Source: Paenisporosarcina sp. FSL H8-0542 (GTDB taxonomy: Bacteria > Bacillota > Bacilli > Bacillales_A > Planococcaceae). From it: a stretch of 64,000 nucleotides of DNA. Positions 32,876 through 40,942 of the stretch are shown piece after piece. The position numbers were made by a program, and so were the translations under genes. Each line of letters opens with the position of its first letter. The first letter of the stretch is position 1. Where the stretch lies: the NCBI RefSeq assembly GCF_038632915.1, contig NZ_CP152050.1, forward strand, positions 2,449,001 through 2,513,000. Reading direction: 5' to 3'. The notes below the pieces were generated by a model. It saw only the letters and a program-made list of their open reading frames with translations, did not search any database and was not told the DNA's origin.

Positions 32876-32906
32876 GAAAAGAAGTCCATTGAAAGGACTT
32901 CTTTTT
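32876..32906. terminator. bidirectional hairpin terminator
   Basis: AAAAGAAGTCC-n6-GGACTTCTTTTTC, with A and T runs on both sides. Confidence 0.7.
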
Positions 32907-32982
32907 CTATTGAAATATGTATTTATAATGCCATTTGAAATCATAAGTGACACTCCTTTATTATTTCACTGGTACCAAACAT

Positions 32983-33012
32983 AAAAAAAGAGCATCGATT
33001 TTGAATGCTCTC
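32983..33012 (-). terminator. intrinsic terminator of the RsfA-type gene
   Basis: GAGCAT-n8-ATGCTC with TTTTTTT on the minus strand, 10 bp after the gene's stop. Confidence 0.75.
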
Positions 33013-33021
33013 TTCGTCATC

Positions 33022-33396
33022 CTATTCTATTCGTAATAAATCTTTTCCATTAGTAAGCCATGCCTTTACCTTTTGGTGTTCGGACCGTAGCTGGTCATAA
33101 TCTTGTTTCAGTTTTTCATATGCTTTTACCAACTCATCATAAGATATCATCGCTTGTTGTAGATGACTGTGAACTTCATTGGGTTTGGATCGGTTCACTC
33201 TTTGTATATTGTACTGTTTTCGCAATGTTTTATTCCAACGGAACCCACATGCCTGCTTAGTACGGCCAAGGATTGTTGCGGTTTCTTGATAAGCTTGTAG
33301 TTGCGTTTTTCCTTCACGTATAAAAGTTAAAACCGTGTCAGCAAGAACCTTATCATCTTCTACCGTCCAACTATCTTTTCTTGTCTTCTCGTCCAA
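33022..33396 (-). CDS. RsfA-family transcription regulator
   Basis: A 124-aa protein: an N-terminal Myb/SANT-like domain (RKDSWTVEDDKVLADTVLTFIREGKTQ; AYQETATILGRTKQACGFRWN, about 5-60) and a C-terminal coiled coil (YDELVKAYEKLKQDYDQLRSEHQK, about 85-115). This is the pattern of RsfA and YlbO prespore regulators of endospore formers. GGGGGTGATAGC before TTG at 33396 indicates a TTG start; a longer frame to 33450 lacks a ribosome site. It may be a paralogue carried on the island. Confidence 0.8.
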   Translation of the reverse strand: MDEKTRKDSWTVEDDKVLADTVLTFIREGKTQLQAYQETATILGRTKQACGFRWNKTLRKQYNIQRVNRSKPNEVHSHLQQAMISYDELVKAYEKLKQDYDQLRSEHQKVKAWLTNGKDLLRIE

Positions 33397-33489
33397 GCTA
33401 TCACCCCCGTTTTTACTTACTATATGCAAAAGTAGACCGAACTTTAACATATTAATTGAGGAGTTAAGCCAAATAGCAGGGACAATATG

Positions 33490-33834
33490 CTAAGAGAGAA
33501 AACCTACATCTGTTTTTGTTTCCCAAAAATCCTTTTGACCGTTCAAAATAATAAGCATTTCTAGCGCAGACATTTGAGGAAGATTTTCCAGGAAAGATTG
33601 TGCTTCATCAAAATTTGAGAAGGCAAACGCCTGTAGTTCCTCTTTAAACGCCCATCCTTGATCTACAGTTTCTAACATAAATATTCTTACTATCGGACAT
33701 TTTGAAGTTGGGTGCAAGTTTTCCCCTGCAATTGCGAGTCCAATATCATTTGTCGGGGTGAATATAGTCGCAATGACCTCCATCTCATCCTCGAAATTCT
33801 CCGGCATAAATATGTTTACAGCCTCATTATTCAT
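33490..33834 (-). CDS. hypothetical protein, 114 aa
   Basis: A soluble acidic protein with MPENFEDEMEVIATIFTP near the start and FSNFDEAQSFLENLPQMS toward the end. No family recognised. GGGAGG before ATG 33834. It lies 24 bp downstream of the 33859 gene on the same strand, so the pair is probably one operon. The paralogue of the partner at 8837 has lost its frame and has no counterpart of this gene beside it. Confidence 0.6.
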   Translation of the reverse strand: MNNEAVNIFMPENFEDEMEVIATIFTPTNDIGLAIAGENLHPTSKCPIVRIFMLETVDQGWAFKEELQAFAFSNFDEAQSFLENLPQMSALEMLIILNGQKDFWETKTDVGFLS

Positions 33835-33858
33835 CGTTTAAATTCCTCCCTTATCTGA

Positions 33859-34215
33859 TTATCTTTCACCTATGTAATTGTGTTCAACGTACTGAAATGC
33901 TGTGTGCGCAGGGGTTTTACTCGGTTTTTTTCTTGTGTGACGCGTTTTATGTAAGTAGTGTGCTTTCATACGCTTATGTAATTCATCTTGCGGTTTGCTT
34001 TTGAGCAGATTAGAAACGAATGTGTGATCAATCGTGTCAGGACCAAATTCATTATTCATGTTTGCAACAACTTTGGCGATGCTTCCTGAATAGGCATAAG
34101 CCTTTAATATCTTTTGTACTAATGTCGTTGCTTGATAGTTTTCTACGAAAGACACAAAATCTTCAAGTACCTGGATTTCTTTTTTTGCTGCATCAACTGT
34201 TTTTATACTCTTCAT
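33859..34215 (-). CDS. hypothetical protein, 118 aa, intact member of a two-copy family
   Basis: Starts MKSIKTVDAAKKEIQVLEDF; middle VVANMNNEFGPDTIDHTFVSNLLKSKPQDELHKRMKAHYL; basic tail RHTRKKPSKTP. A DNA-binding or replication-accessory role is possible from the basic C-terminus but is not shown. GGAGGACAA before ATG 34215. The frameshifted copy at 8837-9150 keeps the same N-terminus and the KSKPQDxLHK motif. Confidence 0.65.
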   Translation of the reverse strand: MKSIKTVDAAKKEIQVLEDFVSFVENYQATTLVQKILKAYAYSGSIAKVVANMNNEFGPDTIDHTFVSNLLKSKPQDELHKRMKAHYLHKTRHTRKKPSKTPAHTAFQYVEHNYIGER

Positions 34216-35065
34216 TTGTCCTCCTCTACATAAGTTTTATCGCACTTTTACAGTATTCTCCATTTATTAGAGGATTCCCTCTAAAACTAGACCATATAGA
34301 ATCAAATACCTTCGAGGGCGGTAGCACGAAAGCTCCTAACAAAGCAGCAAACGCTTTGAAAGAAGCTCTAACGTGTCGCTTTCCTCTAAAAAGCACGATA
34401 ACCACGAACTTTACAGCATCGCCTACATTTCGTAGGTTCCTGTTCTTTTCTTTACGAGGAAGCGAGCCGAAGGGAGTAATTTCAAAAAAAAATGAAGAAA
34501 TGGAGGTCAGCCCAGTGGCTGCCTTTTGTTGTTGTATTTTTTGCTTTTGTCCTCCGGATCGTACAGATTCCCAACCTGTCTAAGCCCGAAAGAAAGGCAG
34601 ATTCCTAGGCGTTCGCCCTCCATCTATTTCGGACAAAGACAGGAGCCGACTAACCACCAAAATAACAGTCAAGGGGCGAAAAACTTTTTCACATCACGCT
34701 TGCGCAGAAAAACTTTTTACGCTGGTACCCTTGACTGGTCGGCTATTGGATCTGTTCGTCCTTCGTGTCAAAAAATGCAAAAAATAATCCCGTTTGGGAC
34801 ATTTACCGCCCGGAGAACAACACAAAAAAAGGAGCGACACAAATTCTATGACATTACAATTCTCAAAAATCGCTACAAAAACATTAAAATTCAAGAAGAG
34901 GTTCGGAATGTGAATATTACGAACATCTTTTTATCCTCAAACAGAAAAATTATCAAGAATTTTTTGAAAATTTACGGATAGGAAAGAAGTTATACAAATA
35001 GTTTAATATTTACAATTATCACAATTATTTATATCATTAAAATAATGATTCTAATTAACTAAATA
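34216..35065. other. 850-bp non-coding region with long dyads
   Basis: No gene supported; the open frames lack ribosome sites. It is more GC-rich than its surroundings (about 34.4-34.8 kb). Visible structure: CCTACATTTCGTAGG near 34423; a long imperfect inverted repeat GCCGAC... AGTCAAGGG (34645-34675) with CCCTTGACT...GTCGGC (34728-34743); and GAAAAACTTTTT twice (34678-34689, 34707-34718). It may be an origin or transfer site remnant of the mobile element. Confidence 0.5.
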
Positions 35066-35083
35066 TTGAAAGGTGGTGGAACA

Positions 35084-36379
35084 TTGAGTGTTGGGTTAAT
35101 CATAAAACAAGAGAGATTAAAACAGAATATGAAACAGATAGTTCTCTGCAAAGGAATATGTTCAGTATCATATCTAAGTAAAATAGAGAGTAATTCCTTT
35201 CAACCAAGTGACGAAGTACTAGGGTTGCTCCTAAAACAATTAAAGCTGAATCCAAGTGAGATAACAATCGAGGATGAAACAGAAGTTATTACTCATTTAT
35301 ATGAAGTATATAAAACCGCTATTACTAAGAGGGATATAGAAGCTATTAATTGCTTCCTAGTTCAAGCTACTAACAACCCTGTACATTTTTCTAAAGCTTC
35401 TAATTATACCTCTTATTTATTACATATCTTCCGTTTGTATTTAATTCTGAACGATGATATGAATGAAATTAGACATTTGGCCACAACCATCCAGTCACTG
35501 GATAAATCTCTCAGTGATAAAGAACAGTTTCTTTTAAATTATAACTTGGGGCTATTTCACTATGAGGATAGGGAATATATTGCATCATTAAACCATATGG
35601 AAAGAGCCTTAGAATACTTAGAAAGTCGTACCATTAAGGACTGGGAAGTAGCGGATTTTTACAATGCCTTAAGTCTCACATATTATCAGAATCAAGAATT
35701 ATTAAAAGCATCCTATTATGCTTCATTATCACTACCCATATTTAAGGACCAACTGTTATTTGATCGTGCAGTTGACAATTATATTGTATTAGGAAATATT
35801 AGTAAGGGCTTGAAGGATTATGCGAAGGCAGAAAATAATCTATTGATGGCTCAACGTTTAATAGTCGAGTTAAATTTAACGACTAAAGAAGCCATGATAT
35901 TGCATAATATCGGTTCATTGAATGCTCTAAAGGGAGAAGCAGAAATAGCTATTCACTATTACAGTATGAGCCTAAGTAAGAGGGAAATGGGTTCTGAAAA
36001 ATACTACCTTACCGTATTATCAATCATCAAAGAATACTCTAAAGAAAAGAATTTTAAGCAAGTTATCCGCTGGTGTGATGACGCTTTATCTTCCCTTGGC
36101 AATGTACCTCCTATTAACAAAAGACTGAAGCCGTATTATGTACACTTTACTCTATATAAGGCACTTCATAGTTTCGATGAAAAGTTGGAAAGTATATTAA
36201 AGAAAGCAATTAAATTTTTTGAAAAAGAACAGGATTTAAGGCATGTACAAAAATACAACTATTTGTTAGCTGAGTATTATACGAAACACAATAAATATAA
36301 AGCAGCGGTTAGTTATTATGAAAAAATAAAAGAGATCAGTTTTTCAAACAAAATGATCAAACATTGGGAGGATTTATAA
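35084..36379 (+). CDS. RNPP-type peptide-sensing regulator (HTH + TPR)
   Basis: A 431-aa protein: an N-terminal XRE-type HTH (about 5-60, IIKQERLKQNMKQ..VSYLSKIESNSFQPSDEVLGLLL) and about seven TPR-like helical repeats (about 80-425, e.g. LLNYNLGLFHYEDREYIASLNHMERALEYL). This is the NprR/PlcR/Rap-like family that binds an imported signalling peptide. AAGGTGGTGG before TTG 35084 sets the start. Its stop overlaps by one base the start of a 47-aa exported propeptide, the usual arrangement of a receptor with its pheromone. Transcriptional target unknown. Confidence 0.82.
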   Translation: MSVGLIIKQERLKQNMKQIVLCKGICSVSYLSKIESNSFQPSDEVLGLLLKQLKLNPSEITIEDETEVITHLYEVYKTAITKRDIEAINCFLVQATNNPVHFSKASNYTSYLLHIFRLYLILNDDMNEIRHLATTIQSLDKSLSDKEQFLLNYNLGLFHYEDREYIASLNHMERALEYLESRTIKDWEVADFYNALSLTYYQNQELLKASYYASLSLPIFKDQLLFDRAVDNYIVLGNISKGLKDYAKAENNLLMAQRLIVELNLTTKEAMILHNIGSLNALKGEAEIAIHYYSMSLSKREMGSEKYYLTVLSIIKEYSKEKNFKQVIRWCDDALSSLGNVPPINKRLKPYYVHFTLYKALHSFDEKLESILKKAIKFFEKEQDLRHVQKYNYLLAEYYTKHNKYKAAVSYYEKIKEISFSNKMIKHWEDL

Positions 36380-36522
36380 TGAGAAAAAAGATTAGTTTAC
36401 TGTGCACCGCTTTACTTTTAAGTTTGGGTTTATGTTTACCAGTAAGTGCAGAAGATGATATGCCGGGACCAAAGTCAGTGGATATTGAGCTGATTGTAAA
36501 ACAATCTATCTCTAATCCTTAA
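36379..36522 (+). CDS. putative signalling propeptide, 47 aa
   Basis: Starts at the ATG of TAATG, overlapping the regulator stop. The product begins MRKKISLLCTALLLSLG, a signal peptide up to about PVSA, followed by the short polar remainder EDDMPGPKSVDIELIVKQSI and a final SNP. Such propeptides (NprX, PapR, Phr) are exported, trimmed to 5-11 residues from the C-terminal part and re-imported to act on the receptor. The mature peptide is unknown. It is too short for default gene callers and was found in the gap after the regulator. Confidence 0.7.
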   Translation: MRKKISLLCTALLLSLGLCLPVSAEDDMPGPKSVDIELIVKQSISNP

Positions 36523-36532
36523 GTTATAATTG

Positions 36533-36562
36533 AAGCACTCAGAGTTGTCTGAGTGCTTTTGC
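36533..36562 (+). terminator. intrinsic terminator of the regulator/peptide operon
   Basis: AAGCACTCAGA-GTTG-TCTGAGTGCTTTT, 11 bp after the peptide stop. Confidence 0.88.
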
Positions 36563-36906
36563 ATTTTTCCTATCAAGTGTAAAAACTCAAAGAAAGACTC
36601 AAAACTAGAGGAATAACTTAGAATGTATGGATTATCGTCGGCTAGGACGCGTATGGTACAGCAATTATCAAGTCTTAGAGCTCTTACTTTTCGATATTTT
36701 GATTAAATAGAACATCTGTGTAGATAATAACAATAGAAATCCGAAATTAAGTATTAATGCCTCTCCAAAAAACCTAAACCTTTCAAATAAAGAAGTTTGA
36801 AAGGTTATTTGGCATGAACAAATAAGTAAGCATGAAATATTTTAAGTTTTCATTAATAAATATTGACAAACTATTGGCTGGTTTAGTCTAATAAACTGAT
36901 AAATAT
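36563..36906. other. intergenic region
   Basis: No gene seen. One hairpin (AACCTTTCAA/TTTGAAAGGTT, 36776-36804) lies in the middle. Confidence 0.5.
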
Positions 36907-37095
36907 TTATTGAGGGTTATAAATTATTTGAAACCCTAGAAACTCCGGCAATAAGAAGATCAAACATAAACCCGTAAACGATAATGTTATAAATTTTTTC
37001 CTATCGAAGCCGACTCTTAATTCCCAAAGTCCCAGACATACTAAATACAAACCTAACAGTGTACTAATCGATGGTAAAATATTAATATCCATCAC
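36907..37095 (-). CDS. small membrane protein, 62 aa
   Basis: Two hydrophobic segments (about 5-24, ILPSISTLLGLYLVCLGLWE; about 37-56, TLSFTGLCLIFLLPEFLGF) with a short basic loop (RVGFDRKKF). No family recognised. AAGGGGG before ATG 37095. It precedes the half-site at 37178. Confidence 0.6.
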   Translation of the reverse strand: MMDINILPSISTLLGLYLVCLGLWELRVGFDRKKFITLSFTGLCLIFLLPEFLGFQIIYNPQ

Positions 37096-37177
37096 GTTTC
37101 CCCCTTATTATTAAAAGTCCTAATATTACCTCTTATAGAATGAAACTTAACCTAATTAAAATAACCCCTTCTTTTTT

Positions 37178-37206
37178 AACTAACCTTCCCCGTTAGTGAA
37201 ATAAGG
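37178..37206. repeat. array repeat, left half-site, worn
   Basis: AACTAAC-CTTCCCC-GTTAGTG then AAATAAGG, abutting the 37216 gene. Confidence 0.75.
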
Positions 37207-37215
37207 AAAGTGGTT

Positions 37216-37533
37216 TTAGTTGTTTTCCGTTGATAATTGTTCAAGAGTTTCCCACTCAACAATTTTGCCACTTTCTTCTCCATTAACGTTAAAATTGATT
37301 TTCACTTTTCGGTCACTCTCTCTCTTTACATCTTTAGTTGAAATTTTAAGTACAATTTTTCCTTCACTATTGATTTCTAAATTATTTATACTTTTTATAT
37401 CACTTATATCTCTGTCACTATTCCTGTCACCATAAATTCCTGTTTTCTTTAATGGGTCTGCACCAAAAAATTCATACTTTATGCCATCTTCTTCATATGT
37501 AATAGGATTATCATCTCTTTTTACCAACTCCAT
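37216..37533 (-). CDS. cassette protein of unknown function, 105 aa
   Basis: A soluble, charged, beta-rich protein (MELVKRDDNPITYEEDG; KIVLKISTKDVKRESDRKVKINFNV). No signal or membrane segment; family not recognised. AAGGTAGGGG before ATG 37533. Bounded by worn repeats at 37178 and 37604. Confidence 0.6.
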   Translation of the reverse strand: MELVKRDDNPITYEEDGIKYEFFGADPLKKTGIYGDRNSDRDISDIKSINNLEINSEGKIVLKISTKDVKRESDRKVKINFNVNGEESGKIVEWETLEQLSTENN

Positions 37534-37603
37534 AATAATTCCCCTACCTTTTTCAAAGTAATTTATCCATTAAATATCCAGTAATCGTATGGACTCAATC
37601 TTC

Positions 37604-37750
37604 AACTAACCTGCCCTGTTTGTTGAATAAATTGAAAAACTAACGTTAGTATAGTTAATAGAAGAAAACCTTTTGTTATAAAATACTAAAGGGTCATTAT
37701 TCCGAATAACTAACACTCCCTTCTTTAAATAAAGCATCCTTTAGTTGAAG
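37604..37750. repeat. array repeat, degenerate, last in array
   Basis: Left half AACTAAC-CTGCCCT-GTTTGTT then GAATAA, a longer unrelated middle with AACTAACGTTAGT, and a worn right half AAATAAAGCATCC-TTTAGTTGAAG. Confidence 0.65.
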
Positions 37751-37803
37751 ATTTATTAAAGCTACCAAGTTAATTCAGGTTCAAATTTAATTTAATCAAC
37801 AGA

Positions 37804-37837
37804 AGACAGAAAAGAGTCAACTCTTTTCTGTCTTTTT
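37804..37837. terminator. hairpin terminator
   Basis: AGACAGAAAAGAG-n4-CTCTTTTCTGTCTTTTTG, between the array end and the anti-sigma gene stop (37883). Confidence 0.78.
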
Positions 37838-37882
37838 GTTATTACACCAGTTTCTAAAATCTTGACACCTCTCATCACTTAA

Positions 37883-38596
37883 TCATTTCTCTATTAGTTT
37901 AATTTTTTGAACTGGTTTGTTTAAATCGATCATAAGGGCAAGTGTCAGAAGATGATCCTTTTCTACTCCATGTAAACCATGCAATGTAAAGATTTTTTCT
38001 ATCGCGTATACCTGTATCTTCTTTTGTTTATCGGAATAATAAGCATCATAACCATTGATTCGTATAGGTTCTTCGTCTGGCCCAATTTTTGTTCTTGTCT
38101 GCTTATGCTGATTTATATTTTCGGGAAGGTCGACATTCTCAATCATCTCAATTTCATAATCATCTCCACTATATGTTAAGAAAACACTGTAACCATCAGT
38201 TGTAGTCCTTCCGGATATTTGAGGTTGTTCTATAAAGGAAGGTGCCACATTTTGAATTTCTAAAGGTAAACTTAGACTCACAAGTAATTCATCATTGATG
38301 GCGATGGGGACATCAGCTGAAAGTTCACCATTTAGATCAGCACTAATTGGAATATTCTTTCCTTCCGTGGATTGAAAGGGTTCTTGTTTGGTTAAACCAA
38401 TTTCTTGAAAAATATAAAAAATTCCTAGACCAAAAAATCCTAATGCAACTGCTATTGTTAAAATTTTTGGCAAGAAAAACATTTTTTGTTTTTGGATTCT
38501 ATTCCGAACCTTTTTCTGGCTTTCCTCAGAGAACGTCTGTCCTTTATAAACTCCGTTTTCCATAATGGTTCTTAAATCCTCTAATTTATGATTCAT
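37883..38596 (-). CDS. membrane anti-sigma-type protein
   Basis: A 237-aa protein: cytoplasmic N-terminus (MNHKLEDLRTIMENGVYKGQTFSEES, R-rich region), one membrane helix (about 43-64, ILTIAVALGFFGLGIFYIF) and an extracellular domain (IPISADLNGELSADVPIAIN; GYSVFLTYSGDDYEIEMIE). It overlaps the sigma gene by 11 bases or so. Layout is that of an ECF anti-sigma factor. No recognised sensor domain. Confidence 0.72.
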   Translation of the reverse strand: MNHKLEDLRTIMENGVYKGQTFSEESQKKVRNRIQKQKMFFLPKILTIAVALGFFGLGIFYIFQEIGLTKQEPFQSTEGKNIPISADLNGELSADVPIAINDELLVSLSLPLEIQNVAPSFIEQPQISGRTTTDGYSVFLTYSGDDYEIEMIENVDLPENINQHKQTRTKIGPDEEPIRINGYDAYYSDKQKKIQVYAIEKIFTLHGLHGVEKDHLLTLALMIDLNKPVQKIKLIEK

Positions 38597-39140
38597 TTCG
38601 AAAACTCCCTTCTAGTTTTTCTTCGAGCATTTCCCGTCCTCTTTTTAATCTGCTTTTTATTGTATTTTGATTTGTTTTCAACATATGACCGATTTCCACT
38701 ATTGTAAGGTCCTCGTAATAATACAAAAGAATTACTTCTCGGTATTTGACCGGGAGCGATAAGATACCATCGGCTAGTATTGCATTAATATCCCTGTTTA
38801 CAAAATGTTCTTCTGGAGAAAGTTCTGGGGATTTTCGAGATGCAAAGAGTTCACTACCGACAATAACTTTTCTTACAAAGTTGGTCCTTAAAACATCTTT
38901 ACAGCGGTTGATGGTTATTTTGTAAATTAAAGCCTTAATATTTTCAGCTTCCGAGTAATGACTGTAATGTTTATAACAAGTAATGAATACTTCTTGCACA
39001 ACTTCCTGTGCCATCCCCCAGTCTTTTAAGTAACTGTATCCAACTCGAATCATCTTATCGCCATATGCTGACATTATTTCTTCAACCCATATTTCTTTTG
39101 AATCCGAAAGAACTTTATTTTTCATATTGATTAACTCCAT
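38586..39140 (-). CDS. ECF-type RNA polymerase sigma factor
   Basis: A 184-aa sigma-70-family protein: region 2 in MIRVGYSYLKDWGMAQEVVQEVFITCYKH and IKALIYKITINRCKDVLR; region 4 in LSLPVKYREVILLYYYEDLTIVEIGHMLKTNQNTIKSRLKRGREML. GAGGTGAC before ATG 39140. A candidate promoter of ECF type, GCAACC-n16-CGTTA, lies upstream (39167-39193). It is the fourth sigma/anti-sigma pair within about 26 kb. Confidence 0.87.
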   Translation of the reverse strand: MELINMKNKVLSDSKEIWVEEIMSAYGDKMIRVGYSYLKDWGMAQEVVQEVFITCYKHYSHYSEAENIKALIYKITINRCKDVLRTNFVRKVIVGSELFASRKSPELSPEEHFVNRDINAILADGILSLPVKYREVILLYYYEDLTIVEIGHMLKTNQNTIKSRLKRGREMLEEKLEGSFRNES

Positions 39141-39166
39141 TTTGTCACCTCGTTTAAGTATCACTA

Positions 39167-39193
39167 TAACGAGTGAGATTGTTTTTTGGTTGC
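39167..39193 (-). promoter_or_regulatory. candidate ECF-sigma promoter (autoregulation)
   Basis: On the minus strand GCAACC, 16 bp, then CGTTA, close to the SigM/SigV-type consensus, about 27 bp before the start. Confidence 0.5.
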
Positions 39194-40176
39194 ATAATTA
39201 GAAAAATTTTTTAATAAATGGATTGAGCGAAAAAAAACAAAAGTGGAAAATAAAAAGACTGTAGGTGATTTATCTACCACAAACAGTCTTGCTTAAGCAG
39301 CACTTTATTATTTAGCCTCATCAACATCATCAATCCCCTTGCGTTGCGCTTCACTGTATTGTTTATTTGATGTAATTTGCATTTTTAGCAACCTTCAGTC
39401 CGAATACGGAAATCTTCTGCATCCTATTCGTTTTCGCCATTATAATCGTGTTCGATAAAAATGTCATTGCAGTCATCATCAGAATCCCAGTTATTCGCTT
39501 CTTCGGATATCAAAGAGATAATTCACCTTATGAACAACCCTATTACCACAAAAACTCCAACCAAAGGGGCAATAAACTTCATCAGGTGCCATTAAAGAAG
39601 AAGGTGATTAACAGTATCCGCATGTATCGCCATGCTAGAAGGTTGTTGCCAATTAGAGAAGCTGGCACAAATGATCCGCTCTTTACCACGAACACTGGTA
39701 AGTCCTTTACCCTTCATACTTTTCGCAGCATGTCAGTACTCAGATTAAACAATTAGATTCTAGAAACTACAATGATTTATTGTATTTACGAAGGAACGAC
39801 ATGAGTGTACAAAAAACACATGGGATTTTTATTTTACAAATAAATAGTGGTCCTCTTTCAACTCAAGTTTTAGTAACGCGAAAAAAATTTAGAGATATTG
39901 CAGTTATTAATCGTAATCTAAACTATTAATTTTTCAATATTAATATGTTTAATACGTATTTAACTTATAGAATATGGCTATTTGATATGAAAATAGGAAA
40001 AATTAAAAAAAGGAGTATGTTAAAGTAAGTATTTTTTTTCTATTTTCCTAAATACCTTTATTAATCTATTGAAACAGGGTTTGTGACATATTAAGAATTA
40101 TGTAATAATCCAATTGTAAGCTTACAAAATTTTGAATATTTAATCATCTAAATATAATATGAATGGAGAAAAATGA
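39194..40176. other. remnant-rich region
   Basis: About 1 kb without a complete gene. It contains a hairpin AAGACTGT/ACAGTCTT (39256-39290), a possible 24-codon gene end on the minus strand (MQITSNKQYSEAQRK), and an integrase-like fragment at 39448-39756. The last 250 bp are the promoter side of the secreted protein at 40177. Confidence 0.5.
39448..39756 (+). pseudogene. possible fragment of a tyrosine recombinase
   Basis: The second half reads VPLKKKVINSIRMYRHARRLLPIREAGTND and then PLFTTNTGKSFT, resembling the stretch before the catalytic His box of tyrosine recombinases. The first half is unrelated and no His/Arg/Tyr box is present. No ribosome site. Treat it as a decayed recombinase piece. 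Confidence 0.4.
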
Positions 40177-40860
40177 ATGAACACAATTAAGAAAATTTTA
40201 TTTGTTTGTTTAGTTGGCATTTTCGTTTTGGGAGGTTTATCTCCAACAACCTTAGCAGCGGGTAATGAAAACAACGCTGGTTTAAATGGTGCCTTTGATC
40301 CTAATAATTTACCGGAAAATGTAACAGCAAGTGAAGTAATGACTTATGATGAAATGATTACTACTATGGCTAAAGATATGGATATTACGAAAGAAGAAGC
40401 AATTAAGATAGCGCCCGCTAAAGACAAAAGTGTAAGACAATCCACATTAACTTCAGATTCTTCAAATGCTGTAGCAGCGGCAGCAACTTATAGAACTTTC
40501 ACTGTTTATTTACAAGAATTTAATAATTCATATGATGGTTATTATCAACCAAGTTTAAGATTCTATTGCGAAACAAGTGAATCTGGTTCGTTTCATGGAA
40601 TAGTAAAAATTATTAATACTACTTTGAATAGAGATTGGTTTGCGGAGGTCAAAACTTTCACTGGTACTGTATTTGTCTATTTAGAACATGCGGGTAAAAT
40701 TCATTATATTGTAAATGGAGATTGGTATGACATATCTACTGGTCAATCTTTTTCTGGTGGTGCTTCAATAACTATTGGAAAGAGTATTACCATAAATTTC
40801 AGTTCTAGTAAGAGCAACTATTTTGGATATATGGATGAAGCAAGGGATTTTTTCTGGTAA
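40177..40860 (+). CDS. secreted protein of unknown function, 227 aa
   Basis: A signal peptide (MNTIKKILFVCLVGIFVLGG to about LAA) is followed by an acidic, Asn-rich segment, a short propeptide-like helix (YDEMITTMAKDMDITKEEAI) and a beta-rich C-terminal domain with YRTFTVYLQEFNNSYDGYYQ and FVYLEHAGKIHYIVNGDW. No family recognised; the beta domain could be a small secreted binding or bacteriocin-like module. An intrinsic terminator follows at 40905. AATGGAG before ATG 40177. Confidence 0.7.
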   Translation: MNTIKKILFVCLVGIFVLGGLSPTTLAAGNENNAGLNGAFDPNNLPENVTASEVMTYDEMITTMAKDMDITKEEAIKIAPAKDKSVRQSTLTSDSSNAVAAAATYRTFTVYLQEFNNSYDGYYQPSLRFYCETSESGSFHGIVKIINTTLNRDWFAEVKTFTGTVFVYLEHAGKIHYIVNGDWYDISTGQSFSGGASITIGKSITINFSSSKSNYFGYMDEARDFFW

Positions 40861-40904
40861 ATTCAAACATTCTGAAAAAATGCACATAAATCGGTATACA
40901 AACT

Positions 40905-40936
40905 AAAGGCAGAATCACTTTGAGTTTCTGCCTTTT
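40905..40936 (+). terminator. intrinsic terminator
   Basis: AAAGGCAGAA-n12-TTCTGCCTTTT, 44 bp after the stop. Confidence 0.82.
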
Positions 40937-40942
40937 CATTAT

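Larger units (their letters stand above)
32637..33021. other. intergenic region with two terminators
   Basis: No gene seen. It holds the promoter side of the thermonuclease gene and two hairpins (32876-32906 and 32983-33012). Confidence 0.5.

Noticed and set aside
34020-34981. Long plus-strand frames in the GC-shifted block
   Set aside because: Low-complexity, Cys/Phe-rich translations without ribosome sites and with strong inverted repeats; not coding.
11909-37750. CRISPR array
   Set aside because: Repeats are separated by genes at irregular distances of 0.3-2 kb, vary in their middle and have hairpin halves; no cas genes are seen.
11909-37750. Classical integron with IntI and attC
   Set aside because: The half-site GTTAGTT departs from the attC core GTTRRRY, and none of the tyrosine recombinases shows an obvious IntI-type extra domain. 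Only the layout is integron-like.
11909-37750. Ordinary MITE family
   Set aside because: Uniform orientation, location at gene 3' ends and lack of visible target duplications do not fit random MITE insertion, though this cannot be excluded without a genome-wide survey.
5073-37750. The recombinase trio as the integrase of the cassette array
   Set aside because: There is no sequence link between the trio's flanks and the array repeat; proximity alone is not evidence.
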